Shown here one piece after another: positions 54,283 through 62,898 of a stretch of 64,000 nt of DNA. The notes below the pieces were generated by a model. The model searched no databases. It saw only the letters and a list, made by a program, of their open reading frames with translations, and was not told the DNA's origin. The DNA is from Candidatus Poribacteria bacterium. GTDB taxonomy: Bacteria; Poribacteria; WGA-4E; WGA-3G. The DNA lies in contig JAPPII010000076.1 of the NCBI GenBank assembly GCA_028820845.1, positions 25,340-89,339 on the forward strand, read 5' to 3'. Each line of letters begins with the position of its first letter. Position 1 is the stretch's first letter. A program made the translations under genes and the position numbers.

Positions 54283-55929
54283 TTAATGATTAAGCGAAAA
54301 TTCGGCAGAGTTTAACAAAACCCAATACAGGTCTTCGTAAGCCAAGTCCTTGTTCCGATACAGACTCCGATCTATATAACGTTGAAAATAGGTCTTCTCT
54401 TTAGCAGTTGGTAGACGAGACAGGACGTTGAGATAGATATACGCCATGCGTTCAAGCGGATCGCGCCATTTTCCGAGGACGTAATTGACGAAACTCCCGC
54501 GATCGGCGTGGTTCGCACTATCGTTGACGATGCTCCCGTTGATCATCATCAATGCTTGCGGGATCGTTCCGTTGAAGGCTTCAATTTCTTCCATCTCACC
54601 GTTGTTGAGGAGAAATAGAAATTTTTGGAGATGCTCGCGTTTCCTATTTTCTATATCACGGAGCATATTTTCGCGGTCCTCGCCACCTGTCCTTTTGTTG
54701 CCCTCCATCTGGATCTGTTGAAGTCTTTCAAAGCCGGTGGCTTGGAGCATAGAATAGAAAAACTGCTCTGCACTGAGCGGTTTGATATACGCATGCGAAT
54801 AGTAAAGTTCATCGTCTTTGTTGCTTTTGTTTGTTTCCGAAGTGCGTTGGTAAGCCTCAGAATTGAGGATAGTCCGCATGAGGTGTTGCAGATTATAGCC
54901 ATGAATGACGAAATCCTTTGCCAGCCACTCCAAGAGCACGGGATTGGTCGGTAGATTCTCCTCTCCGAAGCCATCAAGGGGTTCGACGAAAGCGCGTCCC
55001 ATAAAGTGTTTCCATATCCGATTCACAATTGTACGGCTAAAATACGGGTTTGATTTGTCGGTCATCCACTGCGCGAGGGCTTTGCGTTTTTCTATCAGCG
55101 GCCCATTGTATTCGGTGCGGTCTAAGAAGTGTGGTGTGACCGCTTCGTTGAGTCGTTCGACCCACATCGCTTTTTCAGGTCTGTTGACAATTACAATATT
55201 TTCAAATTCTTCTGCCTCGCCGAGCATGTTCACGGCTCGGAAGTTGCCTTTACGTTGCGTATCCAGCCCAGTGAAGAAGGCAGCGATGCCGTAGAAATCC
55301 TTTTGGAGCCATGCTTCGATTTTATGGTCATGGCACTCGGCGCATTGCATAGGGATCCCTAAAAAGAATCTGGAGGCGTGTGAGGTCAACAGGACTGGGG
55401 ATTGGTCATATCGGAGGATGTAATTAACAGCCCCGTTGTTCCGTCGGTCGCCATCCGCTGCAATAAGATTGCGGACAAATTGGTCGTAGGGCATATTTTT
55501 CTGCAACGCGTCCCGGACCCACGCTGTCAACATGAGTTGGTTATCATCATCGCGTCTGCCGATTAACCAGTTGACCCACAGGCGAGTCCAATAGTTGATG
55601 AACGCCTCACTTTCGAGCAACGTATCAATCTTTCTCTGACGCTTACTTGGGGACCCGTCCTTCAGGAAATCGAGTACTTCTTCGGGAGTAGGGATTTTTC
55701 CGGTCATATCGAGATAGATACGCCGGAGGAATTCCGTATCTTCTGATCGCTTTGAGGCTTGGAGTCCTTCCGTTTTCAGCACCGCGTTAATGTGCCGGTC
55801 CAGATGTTTAGTGCTGGCGGGCACATACACCGAGGGGGTTGGCGATACTTTTGTGCAATTCAACGTCAAAAAGATAAAAGCCAATAGCAGCAAAGGATAA
55901 CAGGTTGGGGGACGAAAAAGGACTTTCAT
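54283..55929 (-). CDS. DUF1549/DUF1553 planctomycete-type lipoprotein
   Basis: 548 residues. A lipoprotein signal (LLLLAFIFLTLNC, Cys near 25), then DUF1549 wording (DTEFLRRIYLDMTGKIPTPEEVLDFL, YDQFVRNLIAADG) with a CAECHDHKIEAW haem-like CxxCH, and DUF1553 (RTIVNRIWKHFMGRAFVEPLDGFGEENLPTNP, AEQFFYSMLQATG). These domains are abundant in Planctomycetes and Poribacteria and mostly uncharacterised; a role in oxidising polymers outside the cell has been proposed in related gene sets. The partner DUF1501 gene is not adjacent here. Confidence 0.85.
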   Translation of the reverse strand: MKVLFRPPTCYPLLLLAFIFLTLNCTKVSPTPSVYVPASTKHLDRHINAVLKTEGLQASKRSEDTEFLRRIYLDMTGKIPTPEEVLDFLKDGSPSKRQRKIDTLLESEAFINYWTRLWVNWLIGRRDDDNQLMLTAWVRDALQKNMPYDQFVRNLIAADGDRRNNGAVNYILRYDQSPVLLTSHASRFFLGIPMQCAECHDHKIEAWLQKDFYGIAAFFTGLDTQRKGNFRAVNMLGEAEEFENIVIVNRPEKAMWVERLNEAVTPHFLDRTEYNGPLIEKRKALAQWMTDKSNPYFSRTIVNRIWKHFMGRAFVEPLDGFGEENLPTNPVLLEWLAKDFVIHGYNLQHLMRTILNSEAYQRTSETNKSNKDDELYYSHAYIKPLSAEQFFYSMLQATGFERLQQIQMEGNKRTGGEDRENMLRDIENRKREHLQKFLFLLNNGEMEEIEAFNGTIPQALMMINGSIVNDSANHADRGSFVNYVLGKWRDPLERMAYIYLNVLSRLPTAKEKTYFQRYIDRSLYRNKDLAYEDLYWVLLNSAEFSLNH

Positions 55930-56021
55930 GATAGATAGGCTCCCGATGCGGTTAAGCTTGTATTATTTAACAAGTTTAACCGATTATGCGTGAAACATCA
56001 ATTAGAATCGCTGGAAAAGTG

Positions 56022-57074
56022 CTAACTCCATCGGAGACCTGTCGGAATGATACCGACATCTTGACCACGTCGCATCGCTTCAGCAGCGTCAAGGATACTC
56101 GCCAAATTATGTTGCGGTTCATAGTCCAACAACGTCTTGATTTTGCTTAAATCAAATTCAAAATAGACGGGTTGCGGGAGTTGGACATCAACGGAGTCCA
56201 TCTGGTAGCGTTCACATAGGTAGGGGATGGCCTCTTCATGTTTGAAAACGCCATTTCCACCGAGCGTGAATTCTTCGCCTACAGCGGCATCCTTCTCAAT
56301 CCCTAAAACCAATCCTTGTACAATATCCCGTACATCCGTGAAATGTTCCTTGTAGGGTCGTCCGTCAGGGTTGCGTTTGAGTATGAATTTCTCTGTCCCA
56401 TCCCAAAGACCTTTAACCGTATTCGCAGCCTCCAATTCGGCGGGATCGTTCCCTGCATAATTCTTGTACCGATTATAGATGGGACTGAAGAGGAATTGCC
56501 TCGGCAAACCGTCCTCATTGAGATATTCACTCGGCTCAATCACGGTTGTGAACCTAAAAACCGTTGAAGGTACCCCATACTGGTGATGGTAGCTCATGCA
56601 GAGTTCCTCACCAATCCATTTGGTAAGGAAGTAAGGCATGTGATGGTATTTGGCAACCATGTCTTCGGTGATGCGTTGATCAAAAAGTCGTCCTTTTTCG
56701 GTGAGTTCCCAATAGATTGCTTCCGTACAGGCATAAACAAGGCGATGAATGTTCGGATTGAACTCACGGACACATTCCAAAATGTTGAGGGTGCCCATAC
56801 CGTTGATTGCCAAGTACTGGCGGTTATCAAAAGGCCCGCCAAAGGCGGCGGCAATATGATAGATGGCATCGACCCCTTTAACGGCTTTTTTAACGTCGTC
56901 GTATTCGCGCAGATCGCCGAGGACGGTCTCAACGTCTCCCGTCCCGTCCCATCTTCCGACACGATTGACATCACCCGGATAAACGAAGCTGCGGATAGTG
57001 TGCCCTTTTTCCAGCAATTTTTTGACGAGATTGGATCCAATGCGTCCTGTGCCACCTGTGACTAAAATTTTCAT
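56022..57074 (-). CDS. NAD(P)-dependent epimerase/dehydratase, SDR family
   Basis: 350 residues; an extended SDR. Rossmann motif TGGTGRIGSN at residues 6-15, then ACTEAIYWEL near 115 and YFLTKWIGEE (Y and K of the YxxxK active pair). The start has AGGAGAAAG upstream. Sugar-nucleotide or steroid-type substrates are possible. It lies left of the terminator at 57104, so it probably begins its own transcript. Confidence 0.88.
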   Translation of the reverse strand: MKILVTGGTGRIGSNLVKKLLEKGHTIRSFVYPGDVNRVGRWDGTGDVETVLGDLREYDDVKKAVKGVDAIYHIAAAFGGPFDNRQYLAINGMGTLNILECVREFNPNIHRLVYACTEAIYWELTEKGRLFDQRITEDMVAKYHHMPYFLTKWIGEELCMSYHHQYGVPSTVFRFTTVIEPSEYLNEDGLPRQFLFSPIYNRYKNYAGNDPAELEAANTVKGLWDGTEKFILKRNPDGRPYKEHFTDVRDIVQGLVLGIEKDAAVGEEFTLGGNGVFKHEEAIPYLCERYQMDSVDVQLPQPVYFEFDLSKIKTLLDYEPQHNLASILDAAEAMRRGQDVGIIPTGLRWS

Positions 57075-57103
57075 GACTTTCTCCTAAAAGTCAGTAAGGC
57101 ATA

Positions 57104-57140
57104 AAAGAGCAATGCACTTGCGGGAAGCGCATTACTCTTT
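57104..57140 (-). terminator. Bidirectional-looking hairpin terminator
   Basis: AAAGAGCAATGC at 57104-57115 and GCATTACTCTTT at 57129-57140 are inverted with one mismatch, followed by T-runs on both strands. It should end the leftward transcript of the 57259 gene. Confidence 0.7.
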
Positions 57141-57195
57141 TTAACGTGAGTTCAATTTAAAGATTGAAACCTCTGGGCAGTTCATCCCGAAATTC

Positions 57196-57214
57196 CACAA
57201 ACTAACAGTTTGTG
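57196..57214. repeat. Palindrome shared with the MITE interior
   Basis: CACAAACT-AAC-AGTTTGTG followed by CTACAA. The same motif (with a 3-4 nt loop) is inside both 122-bp MITEs (39118-39143 and 62653-62678). Outside it the sequences differ, so it is a separate short dispersed repeat. Confidence 0.55.
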
Positions 57215-57258
57215 CTACAAGGGAACTGCTTTGTCGCTAATAACATAGCAAAGACGGA

Positions 57259-58113
57259 CTATTGCGAGAGTTTTATTTCTGCCCATTTTATCGCTAATTT
57301 ATCCCTCGGCTCTACATCATAAGCAGTACTGATGAGTTCTATATTATCTATCGCCCACCACCAATCATTCTGTGCGTCAATGACCCCGAAACTAATGACC
57401 ATCTCAGCGGCACCTGCGGGATTGTCGATCGGGATTTCTAACGTTTCGTTTATCTGTTCTCCGTCGTTTATTTTCTCTTCCTTTAGTTTAAGGGTAGGAA
57501 TCGTAACGAGCGTATGCGCACCTGCGTCAATACCAACGCTTTGAAAGAATAAGATACGTTCTTCGGCATCGCCATCAAAGCTGACTGTTATCTCTCCGTT
57601 TTGCGTATCTTCGGGCCGCCAGCTCGAATCCAAGGTTAAGATGAGCGATCCCTCTGCCGCACCCTTGATTTTAATGGGTGGTGTAATTAGGTGACCATTC
57701 CAACGACTGATAGCATCAGGATTGCCATTCCCCTCCCAATCGTCCCACTCATCAGGGTCAGAAACCGCGCCTTTCCCTACGCCCTTGCCGTCATTGTGTA
57801 CGCCTGTGAACTCACTACGCCTCTGGTCTTCCGCTGTTCGTGTCCACCACTCAAGATCGACGATTGCCCAAGTTCTCCACTCGGGCATGCCGAGGTCATC
57901 TGGATTCTCGTTTGTAATTTCCCAACCCTCAGGCGGCGTACCTGACCAAACATCTTTATCTTTAATCTGTTCCATTATACTTGCTTGGAGTGTGACACCC
58001 TCAAAATCCTCTTCAAAAAGGACAGTATCAGCTGCCCACCCCGTTGCTGTTGAAAAAGAAAAGATTGTTATGAGAATCGCGTGCGCGATCCTATCGATAA
58101 TGCTGCTATTCAT
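57259..58113 (-). CDS. Secreted beta-sandwich protein with W-tail
   Basis: 284 residues. Signal peptide (cut near GWAADT), a beta-rich body (FEEDFEGVTLQ, EISLDSSWRPED-like, AEMVISFGVIDAQNDWWWAIDNIELIST) like CUB/MAM or carbohydrate-binding folds, and the C-terminal tail VEPRDKLAIKWAEIKLSQ. AGGAGG precedes the ATG. No catalytic residues are visible. It is followed by the terminator at 57104. Confidence 0.75.
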   Translation of the reverse strand: MNSSIIDRIAHAILITIFSFSTATGWAADTVLFEEDFEGVTLQASIMEQIKDKDVWSGTPPEGWEITNENPDDLGMPEWRTWAIVDLEWWTRTAEDQRRSEFTGVHNDGKGVGKGAVSDPDEWDDWEGNGNPDAISRWNGHLITPPIKIKGAAEGSLILTLDSSWRPEDTQNGEITVSFDGDAEERILFFQSVGIDAGAHTLVTIPTLKLKEEKINDGEQINETLEIPIDNPAGAAEMVISFGVIDAQNDWWWAIDNIELISTAYDVEPRDKLAIKWAEIKLSQ

Positions 58114-58123
58114 GGTAATCCTC

Positions 58124-59752
58124 CTAAAAAGTTACTGCGTATCCATCCGTTCTGGGATCAGAACCGCCGATGAGCGCGCCAGATTCAGGATGCACCATGA
58201 TCGCCTGTGCGCTTCCTGGACCGCCCCAATCGCCGAGGATTTGGAGTTCATGTCCTCGCTTCGCCAAACCGTCCTTCGTATCCCTCTGAAATCGGTTTTC
58301 TAACTGGAGATCATTAGAGCAGGTGTGCGGAATAGTGGATTCCATGGGATTCTGGAGACTGCGCCAGCGCGGTGCAGAAACGGCTTCTTGTGGTGTCATT
58401 CCGAAATCAATTATATGGGTAACGAGTTGTAGGTTCGTTTGAACCTGTGTATCGGCACCGGGTGTGCCACACGCGATGAAGGGCTGCCCGTCCTTTGTGA
58501 CGATGACAGGGTTCATTGTGTGACGGACGCGTTTGCCCGGCATCAGACAGTTCGGGTGTCCTTCCTCTAAGTGCCAATAGGTCATCCGATTGTTCAAGAG
58601 CACACCGGTGTCCCCTGCAACCAGAGCAGAACCGAACCCTGATTGGATGCTCTGTAATATACAGACAAGATTTCCGGCACGGTCGGCGGTGCAGAAGCAG
58701 GTCGTATCCTCGTGTGACTCTGGACCACCAGCAGGGACATCTATAGCTGCCTTCTCTAAATCAATCTGTTCGGCGCGTTCAGCAGCGTAGGATTTCGATA
58801 ACATGCCGTCTAAAGGAATATCAACCCAATTCGGATCCGCCATATATTTTTCGCGATCGGCGAAGGCGAGTTTCTTGGCTTCAACCATTAGGTGGACACT
58901 TTCAGGCGTATTACAGCCCAAGGTCGGCAAGTCAAAGCGTTCAACCATATTCAACTCTTGAAGTAAGATATGACCACTCGAATTCGGGGGCATCTCATAG
59001 ACTTCATACCCTCGGTAGTTGACGTGTATCGGCTCATCCCAGTGTGCGTGATAGTCAGCGAGATCCTCTGTCGTCAAGAGTCCGTCATGAGCACGGCTGA
59101 ACTCACCGATAGCCTGTGCAATTTCACCTTTGTAGAATATATCTCTTCCGTGTTCAGCAATCTTTCGGAGGGTTTTACCGAGATTGGGGTTTGAGATAAA
59201 TTGGCCGGCGGGGATGGGTTCACCCTCGTTTGTAAAGATAGCGCGGCTGTCCGGTTCAGCGGCGAAACGTGGATTTTCGCCCTTAAGACCGCCAGCGAGT
59301 CTGTGGCTCACAGGAAATCCTTCCTCACAGAGGGCAATTGCGGGTGCGAAAACATCTTCTAACTTGAGGGCACCATAGCGTTCGTGTGCGAGGAGCCATG
59401 CGTCAACGATTCCCGGGACCGAAACACTGCGTATGCCTTTCATCGGGATTCCACCGTCTTTAAGATAGGTTTCGCGGGTTGCGGCGCGCGGTGCGGGTCC
59501 AGTGCCGTTTACGGCTTCGACCTTCCCAGTCTCCGCCCAATAGATGAGGATAAACCCGTCGCCTCCAAGCCCAGAACCAGCAGGCTCAACCATACCAAGG
59601 GCTACAGCCGTTGCGATGGCTGCGTCAACGGCGTTGCCACCTGCCATCATTGTCTGAATACCTGCCTGCGAGGCGAGTACGTGCCCAGATGTAACCATGC
59701 CATTTCTGCCCATGACAGAGGGACGAAATGCTGAACCGTGTGGAGATTGCAT
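58124..59752 (-). CDS. ggt: Gamma-glutamyltransferase family protein
   Basis: 542 residues from ATG 59752. An Ntn hydrolase precursor; the catalytic nucleophile is a Thr in HEDTTCFCTAD (about residue 348), at which the protein self-cleaves into two chains. GGNAVDAAIATAVALGMVEP and GDGFILIYW are the N-terminal signatures, and the C-terminus has SALVAGDTGVLLNNRM. No signal peptide is seen, so it may act in the cytoplasm or be a different family member such as a cephalosporin acylase. GGT normally moves glutamyl groups from glutathione. The ORF could extend upstream to 59812, but that start has no site. Confidence 0.9.
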   Translation of the reverse strand: MQSPHGSAFRPSVMGRNGMVTSGHVLASQAGIQTMMAGGNAVDAAIATAVALGMVEPAGSGLGGDGFILIYWAETGKVEAVNGTGPAPRAATRETYLKDGGIPMKGIRSVSVPGIVDAWLLAHERYGALKLEDVFAPAIALCEEGFPVSHRLAGGLKGENPRFAAEPDSRAIFTNEGEPIPAGQFISNPNLGKTLRKIAEHGRDIFYKGEIAQAIGEFSRAHDGLLTTEDLADYHAHWDEPIHVNYRGYEVYEMPPNSSGHILLQELNMVERFDLPTLGCNTPESVHLMVEAKKLAFADREKYMADPNWVDIPLDGMLSKSYAAERAEQIDLEKAAIDVPAGGPESHEDTTCFCTADRAGNLVCILQSIQSGFGSALVAGDTGVLLNNRMTYWHLEEGHPNCLMPGKRVRHTMNPVIVTKDGQPFIACGTPGADTQVQTNLQLVTHIIDFGMTPQEAVSAPRWRSLQNPMESTIPHTCSNDLQLENRFQRDTKDGLAKRGHELQILGDWGGPGSAQAIMVHPESGALIGGSDPRTDGYAVTF

Positions 59753-59774
59753 TTTTTTAATTTTCCTTTTTTCG

Positions 59775-60842
59775 TTAGCCGAGCATCTTCTTAGCAAATG
59801 CCTCAACATCAACGCGTTCCTGGGTCCGTGCAGATTCGTTGCAAGCCTCCATCAGCATCCATGTACCGAGGGTTGTCTCCTGCATCCACGCACGATCTGT
59901 GCCGGCTGTAATCGCTTGTGCAAAGGCATCAAATTGGAGTCGATCGTCCTCTATAAGCCCTGAATGTAAATCTTGAAGGGTCAAATCCTCAAGGGTCTCG
60001 CCAAGTCGGAAAAGTTGTAGGTGTCCTGCATCGCGGCGGAGATCTCCGTCTTCCCCGTGAAAACTCCAGTGCCCACTCCAACCGAAGGGCGATGCGTGTG
60101 CTGCCCGGGTCCCCGCATAAGAGAAAGGCGCGCCGTTTGCATATTCCATAAGGGCGTTGCCGCCCGCGGTCCCCCACGCCTCAATTTGTCCGAGTGCGGG
60201 ATCCCGACGGTTATGGATATGTGCGGTGACATACTTCGGTAGCCCTTTGGCTGCGACGAGTTGGTCGAGTTGGTGGCTGCAACCAGCATGAAAGAAGAGT
60301 CCATCTACATAGGCATCGGGTTGTCGAGAATCGGGTCCAGTGTAGAGGTTTTGGCGAATCCAGAACCGACACTCACCCGCGAGCATTTCACCGACACCCC
60401 GATCTTCGCGGAGCCATTCTCGCATTTTCGCTGCGGCAGGATTCCAACGTTTGTTTTGTCCTTGAACCAGCATCAAGCCGGGATTTGCCTTGTGTGCTTG
60501 GATAATTTCATGAAATTCTAACTGTGTTGTTGCAATAGGTTTAACACAGAGGGTGTGCATACCGAGATTCAGGCTTTCGACAATTAACTTGGCGTGAACG
60601 GTCGTTGAGGCGTAGATAAGGCACGCCTGTGCATCGTGCTTCTCTTTCGCCTCCGCTATGGTCGTGTAGATACGTTCTGTTAAGCCTTCAGGTGCACCGT
60701 TTATTGACGATACACCGTTTCGCGCGGCTTCAAGGTTGATGTCCACACACGCGACAGGTTCCAACCCATGCGAATTGACTTGTGCTTGTAGACGACCATG
60801 TGCGAAATGGGTGCATCCCACGTGAATAGTCGGGATTGGCAT
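59775..60842 (-). CDS. Gfo/Idh/MocA-family oxidoreductase
   Basis: 355 residues; NAD(P)-linked sugar/cyclitol oxidoreductase. The N-terminus PTIHVGCTHFAHGRLQAQ lacks the textbook GxGxxG. VKPIATTQLEFHEI replaces the usual EKP lysine motif, with K present. FWIRQNLYTGPDSRQPDAYVDG and WSGHWSFHGEDGDLRRD are the C-terminal domain. Its neighbour at 60946 is a DUF6807 protein, and such pairs are common in sugar-degrading clusters. Confidence 0.86.
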   Translation of the reverse strand: MPIPTIHVGCTHFAHGRLQAQVNSHGLEPVACVDINLEAARNGVSSINGAPEGLTERIYTTIAEAKEKHDAQACLIYASTTVHAKLIVESLNLGMHTLCVKPIATTQLEFHEIIQAHKANPGLMLVQGQNKRWNPAAAKMREWLREDRGVGEMLAGECRFWIRQNLYTGPDSRQPDAYVDGLFFHAGCSHQLDQLVAAKGLPKYVTAHIHNRRDPALGQIEAWGTAGGNALMEYANGAPFSYAGTRAAHASPFGWSGHWSFHGEDGDLRRDAGHLQLFRLGETLEDLTLQDLHSGLIEDDRLQFDAFAQAITAGTDRAWMQETTLGTWMLMEACNESARTQERVDVEAFAKKMLG

Positions 60843-60867
60843 TCCTGAAACTCCTTATACTGGCAGT

Positions 60868-60884
60868 CAGTTATCAGTTATCAG
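60868..60884. repeat. Short tandem CAGTTAT repeat
   Basis: CAGTTAT twice plus CAG between the oxidoreductase and the 60946 gene. No gene or hairpin is evident. Confidence 0.4.
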
Positions 60885-60945
60885 AAAGAGGGTTTCGGTT
60901 TGTCCATATATTTGGATAGCCAACCCCCTAAATCAGACAAGTAGG

Positions 60946-62100
60946 TTAGGACACCTCAACGACTGGTGGGTTGATGAAATCGTGATATTTCTGCGCCACT
61001 TTCCCGGTGGTTGCATCACCTGCATGAATAAGGACCCGGAATCGGAAGTGCATCTGTTCGCCTGCTTTGAGCGTGTAGGAGCCATCTTTAGAGGAGTCTC
61101 CTTCAAAGGTGCCGCCCCCGAAGATATTCGTTCCCATGAGTCCGTAATTCCGTACGTGCCAGTACGTTGGATAGCGTGGGTTGATGAGGTGATCGAATAC
61201 AGCAAGTCCGACAGGTGTTCCGTCAACAACGCCGGAATAATCGCACCAGTTCGCCCGTTTGCCCCATGTCTCATCCTCATTGATGCCACCAAAAGCGTTC
61301 TCTATCTTTCCACTGTCCGAAGCGTTCATCGACGGATGGACACGAATCGACATAATACCGCCTTCCTTGGTATCTCCGAAGTAGACATCCCCAGCAGAAG
61401 CGATAAATGTCAGATCGAGGTCAAGAAGTGAGGCATCTTCAGGTAGGTTATAGATACGGAAGTTCTGTTTGTCGGTCATCAGAACGTTGCCTTCGCGGGT
61501 TTCCCAATTATTTTCGGTATAAATCCTACCGACGACGGCACCATCGTGTTTTTGTGTAAAGCCCTGATGCACGACTCTTCCAGAATTACTCCCTTCTCCC
61601 CACAGATCCACATCATTAACCTCGCCATAGGCGACATAGAGCGAACGGTGATGCACATGATCTTTCGAGACCTCGCTCGTCTCACCCCGTGTTACTTCGC
61701 GTCCATTCGGACCGAGGACAGGAAAGAAGTAAGGTCGGAACTGCGTTTTAGCATACCGGAACGTTGTAAAAGATCGGTCATTGAGTGTGATGGCGATAGT
61801 TTCGGCTTCCTCTTTGAACTGAACGCCTGATTCACCTGTGACGTTTCCCTCAGAGAGAGTATAAGTGCGAGATTCACCGGCAGCGAGTCCATCAAGTATC
61901 CAATTTAAGGTAGTAGAACCGTCCTCATTGGCATAACATTGCGCCGATATGACGCTGCCCGATGCCACATCCGTTAAAGTGACGGGACAATCGTGAAGTT
62001 GGCTCACACCAGGGTGATCAACGTCAATACTAACCGGACATCCATCTCGATCGTGGAAACCGGCACTAACAGTAAACATCGGAAGATTCTGATTTGCCAT
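60946..62100 (-). CDS. PmoA-family protein (DUF6807)
   Basis: 384 residues. The N-terminal part has HDRDGCPVSIDVDHPGV and a beta sandwich; DHVHHRSLYVAYGEVNDVDLWGE is the family hallmark. Members lie in carbohydrate-use clusters and are usually uncharacterised; the DUF was named for a loose similarity to methane monooxygenase PmoA. No signal peptide. GGGAATTT precedes the ATG. It is 103 nt from the Gfo/Idh start on the same strand. Confidence 0.85.
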   Translation of the reverse strand: MANQNLPMFTVSAGFHDRDGCPVSIDVDHPGVSQLHDCPVTLTDVASGSVISAQCYANEDGSTTLNWILDGLAAGESRTYTLSEGNVTGESGVQFKEEAETIAITLNDRSFTTFRYAKTQFRPYFFPVLGPNGREVTRGETSEVSKDHVHHRSLYVAYGEVNDVDLWGEGSNSGRVVHQGFTQKHDGAVVGRIYTENNWETREGNVLMTDKQNFRIYNLPEDASLLDLDLTFIASAGDVYFGDTKEGGIMSIRVHPSMNASDSGKIENAFGGINEDETWGKRANWCDYSGVVDGTPVGLAVFDHLINPRYPTYWHVRNYGLMGTNIFGGGTFEGDSSKDGSYTLKAGEQMHFRFRVLIHAGDATTGKVAQKYHDFINPPVVEVS

Positions 62101-62209
62101 AAATTCCCTTATTTCGTATCTGGGTTTCCTCTATTGTGTTGGAGCCATTTAGTCTTCGATTCAGGCAAAAGCCGGGCAGAGGTTGAACTAAATGGCTCTA
62201 CCCGATTTA

Positions 62210-62563
62210 TTAGGTTTCATCAGAAGTGAGCGCGAGGATTCCCTCTTCTTCGCTATTGTAAGTCTCGAAAACGCTCATTAATCGACCAAGGATAAGAAGG
62301 TTTCGGATGTGTGCGCCTGCATTGACGAGTGCGGTCCGTCCTCCCTTTCGCGAGACAGTCACATTGACAGAAACGAGTGTGCCGAGGCCACTACTATCCA
62401 TCCGGGTGACATTCTCAAGGTTAAAGATTACCTTCGGAGAGTCAAAATACTCTTCAAGTTCCTCATTAATTTGCTCTCTAATTTCAGCGTTTGCCGCACC
62501 AATCATACGGCCGGTGGGTCGAATAACGATAACACCTTCTCTTTGACGTATTTCTGCTAACAT
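62210..62563 (-). CDS. STAS-domain anti-sigma-factor antagonist
   Basis: 117 residues. EGVIVIRPTGRMIGAANAEI and MDSSGLGTLV, where the first S of the SSG segment is the phosphorylation site of the SpoIIAA/RsbV family. These bind anti-sigma kinases and free alternative sigma factors. A kinase partner is not in the window. The second MITE ends 16 bp before the ATG, in the region that would contain the promoter and ribosome site. Confidence 0.88.
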   Translation of the reverse strand: MLAEIRQREGVIVIRPTGRMIGAANAEIREQINEELEEYFDSPKVIFNLENVTRMDSSGLGTLVSVNVTVSRKGGRTALVNAGAHIRNLLILGRLMSVFETYNSEEEGILALTSDET

Positions 62564-62579
62564 TTATTTTCCTTTCTTA

Positions 62580-62701
62580 TAGGACTTACGCAATTTTGAC
62601 TGCAGTCCGTTCTGTGAGATGAGAATTTTCGGAAAACACAGCGGTCTCCTACCACAAACTATGAAGTTTGTGCTACAAAAGAGCAGCATGCGTAAGTCCT
62701 A
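62580..62701. mobile_element. 122-bp MITE with 13-bp TIRs and TCTTA target duplication
   Basis: Same 13-bp inverted ends as the copy at 39046. TCTTA stands at 62575-62579 and at 62702-62706. Differs from the other copy only by a few substitutions (TATT to GTG-type changes around base 40 and 60). No coding capacity. It lies in front of the STAS gene. Confidence 0.9.
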
Positions 62702-62898
62702 TCTTAGTTGTTTGCGTTATTACACTAACATGGAATTTCGGTTTATGACCTAACAAAAAATGTCAATAGGTTAATATAGTTGATTTGAAAAACTTTGTCA
62801 AGATTTTTAGATATTTTTATCATCTATCACTGCCTTATATAAAAAGAAAGGTAAAGTAGGACCTCTCTCAAATTCCAGAACGGGTTACATTTAATTTC

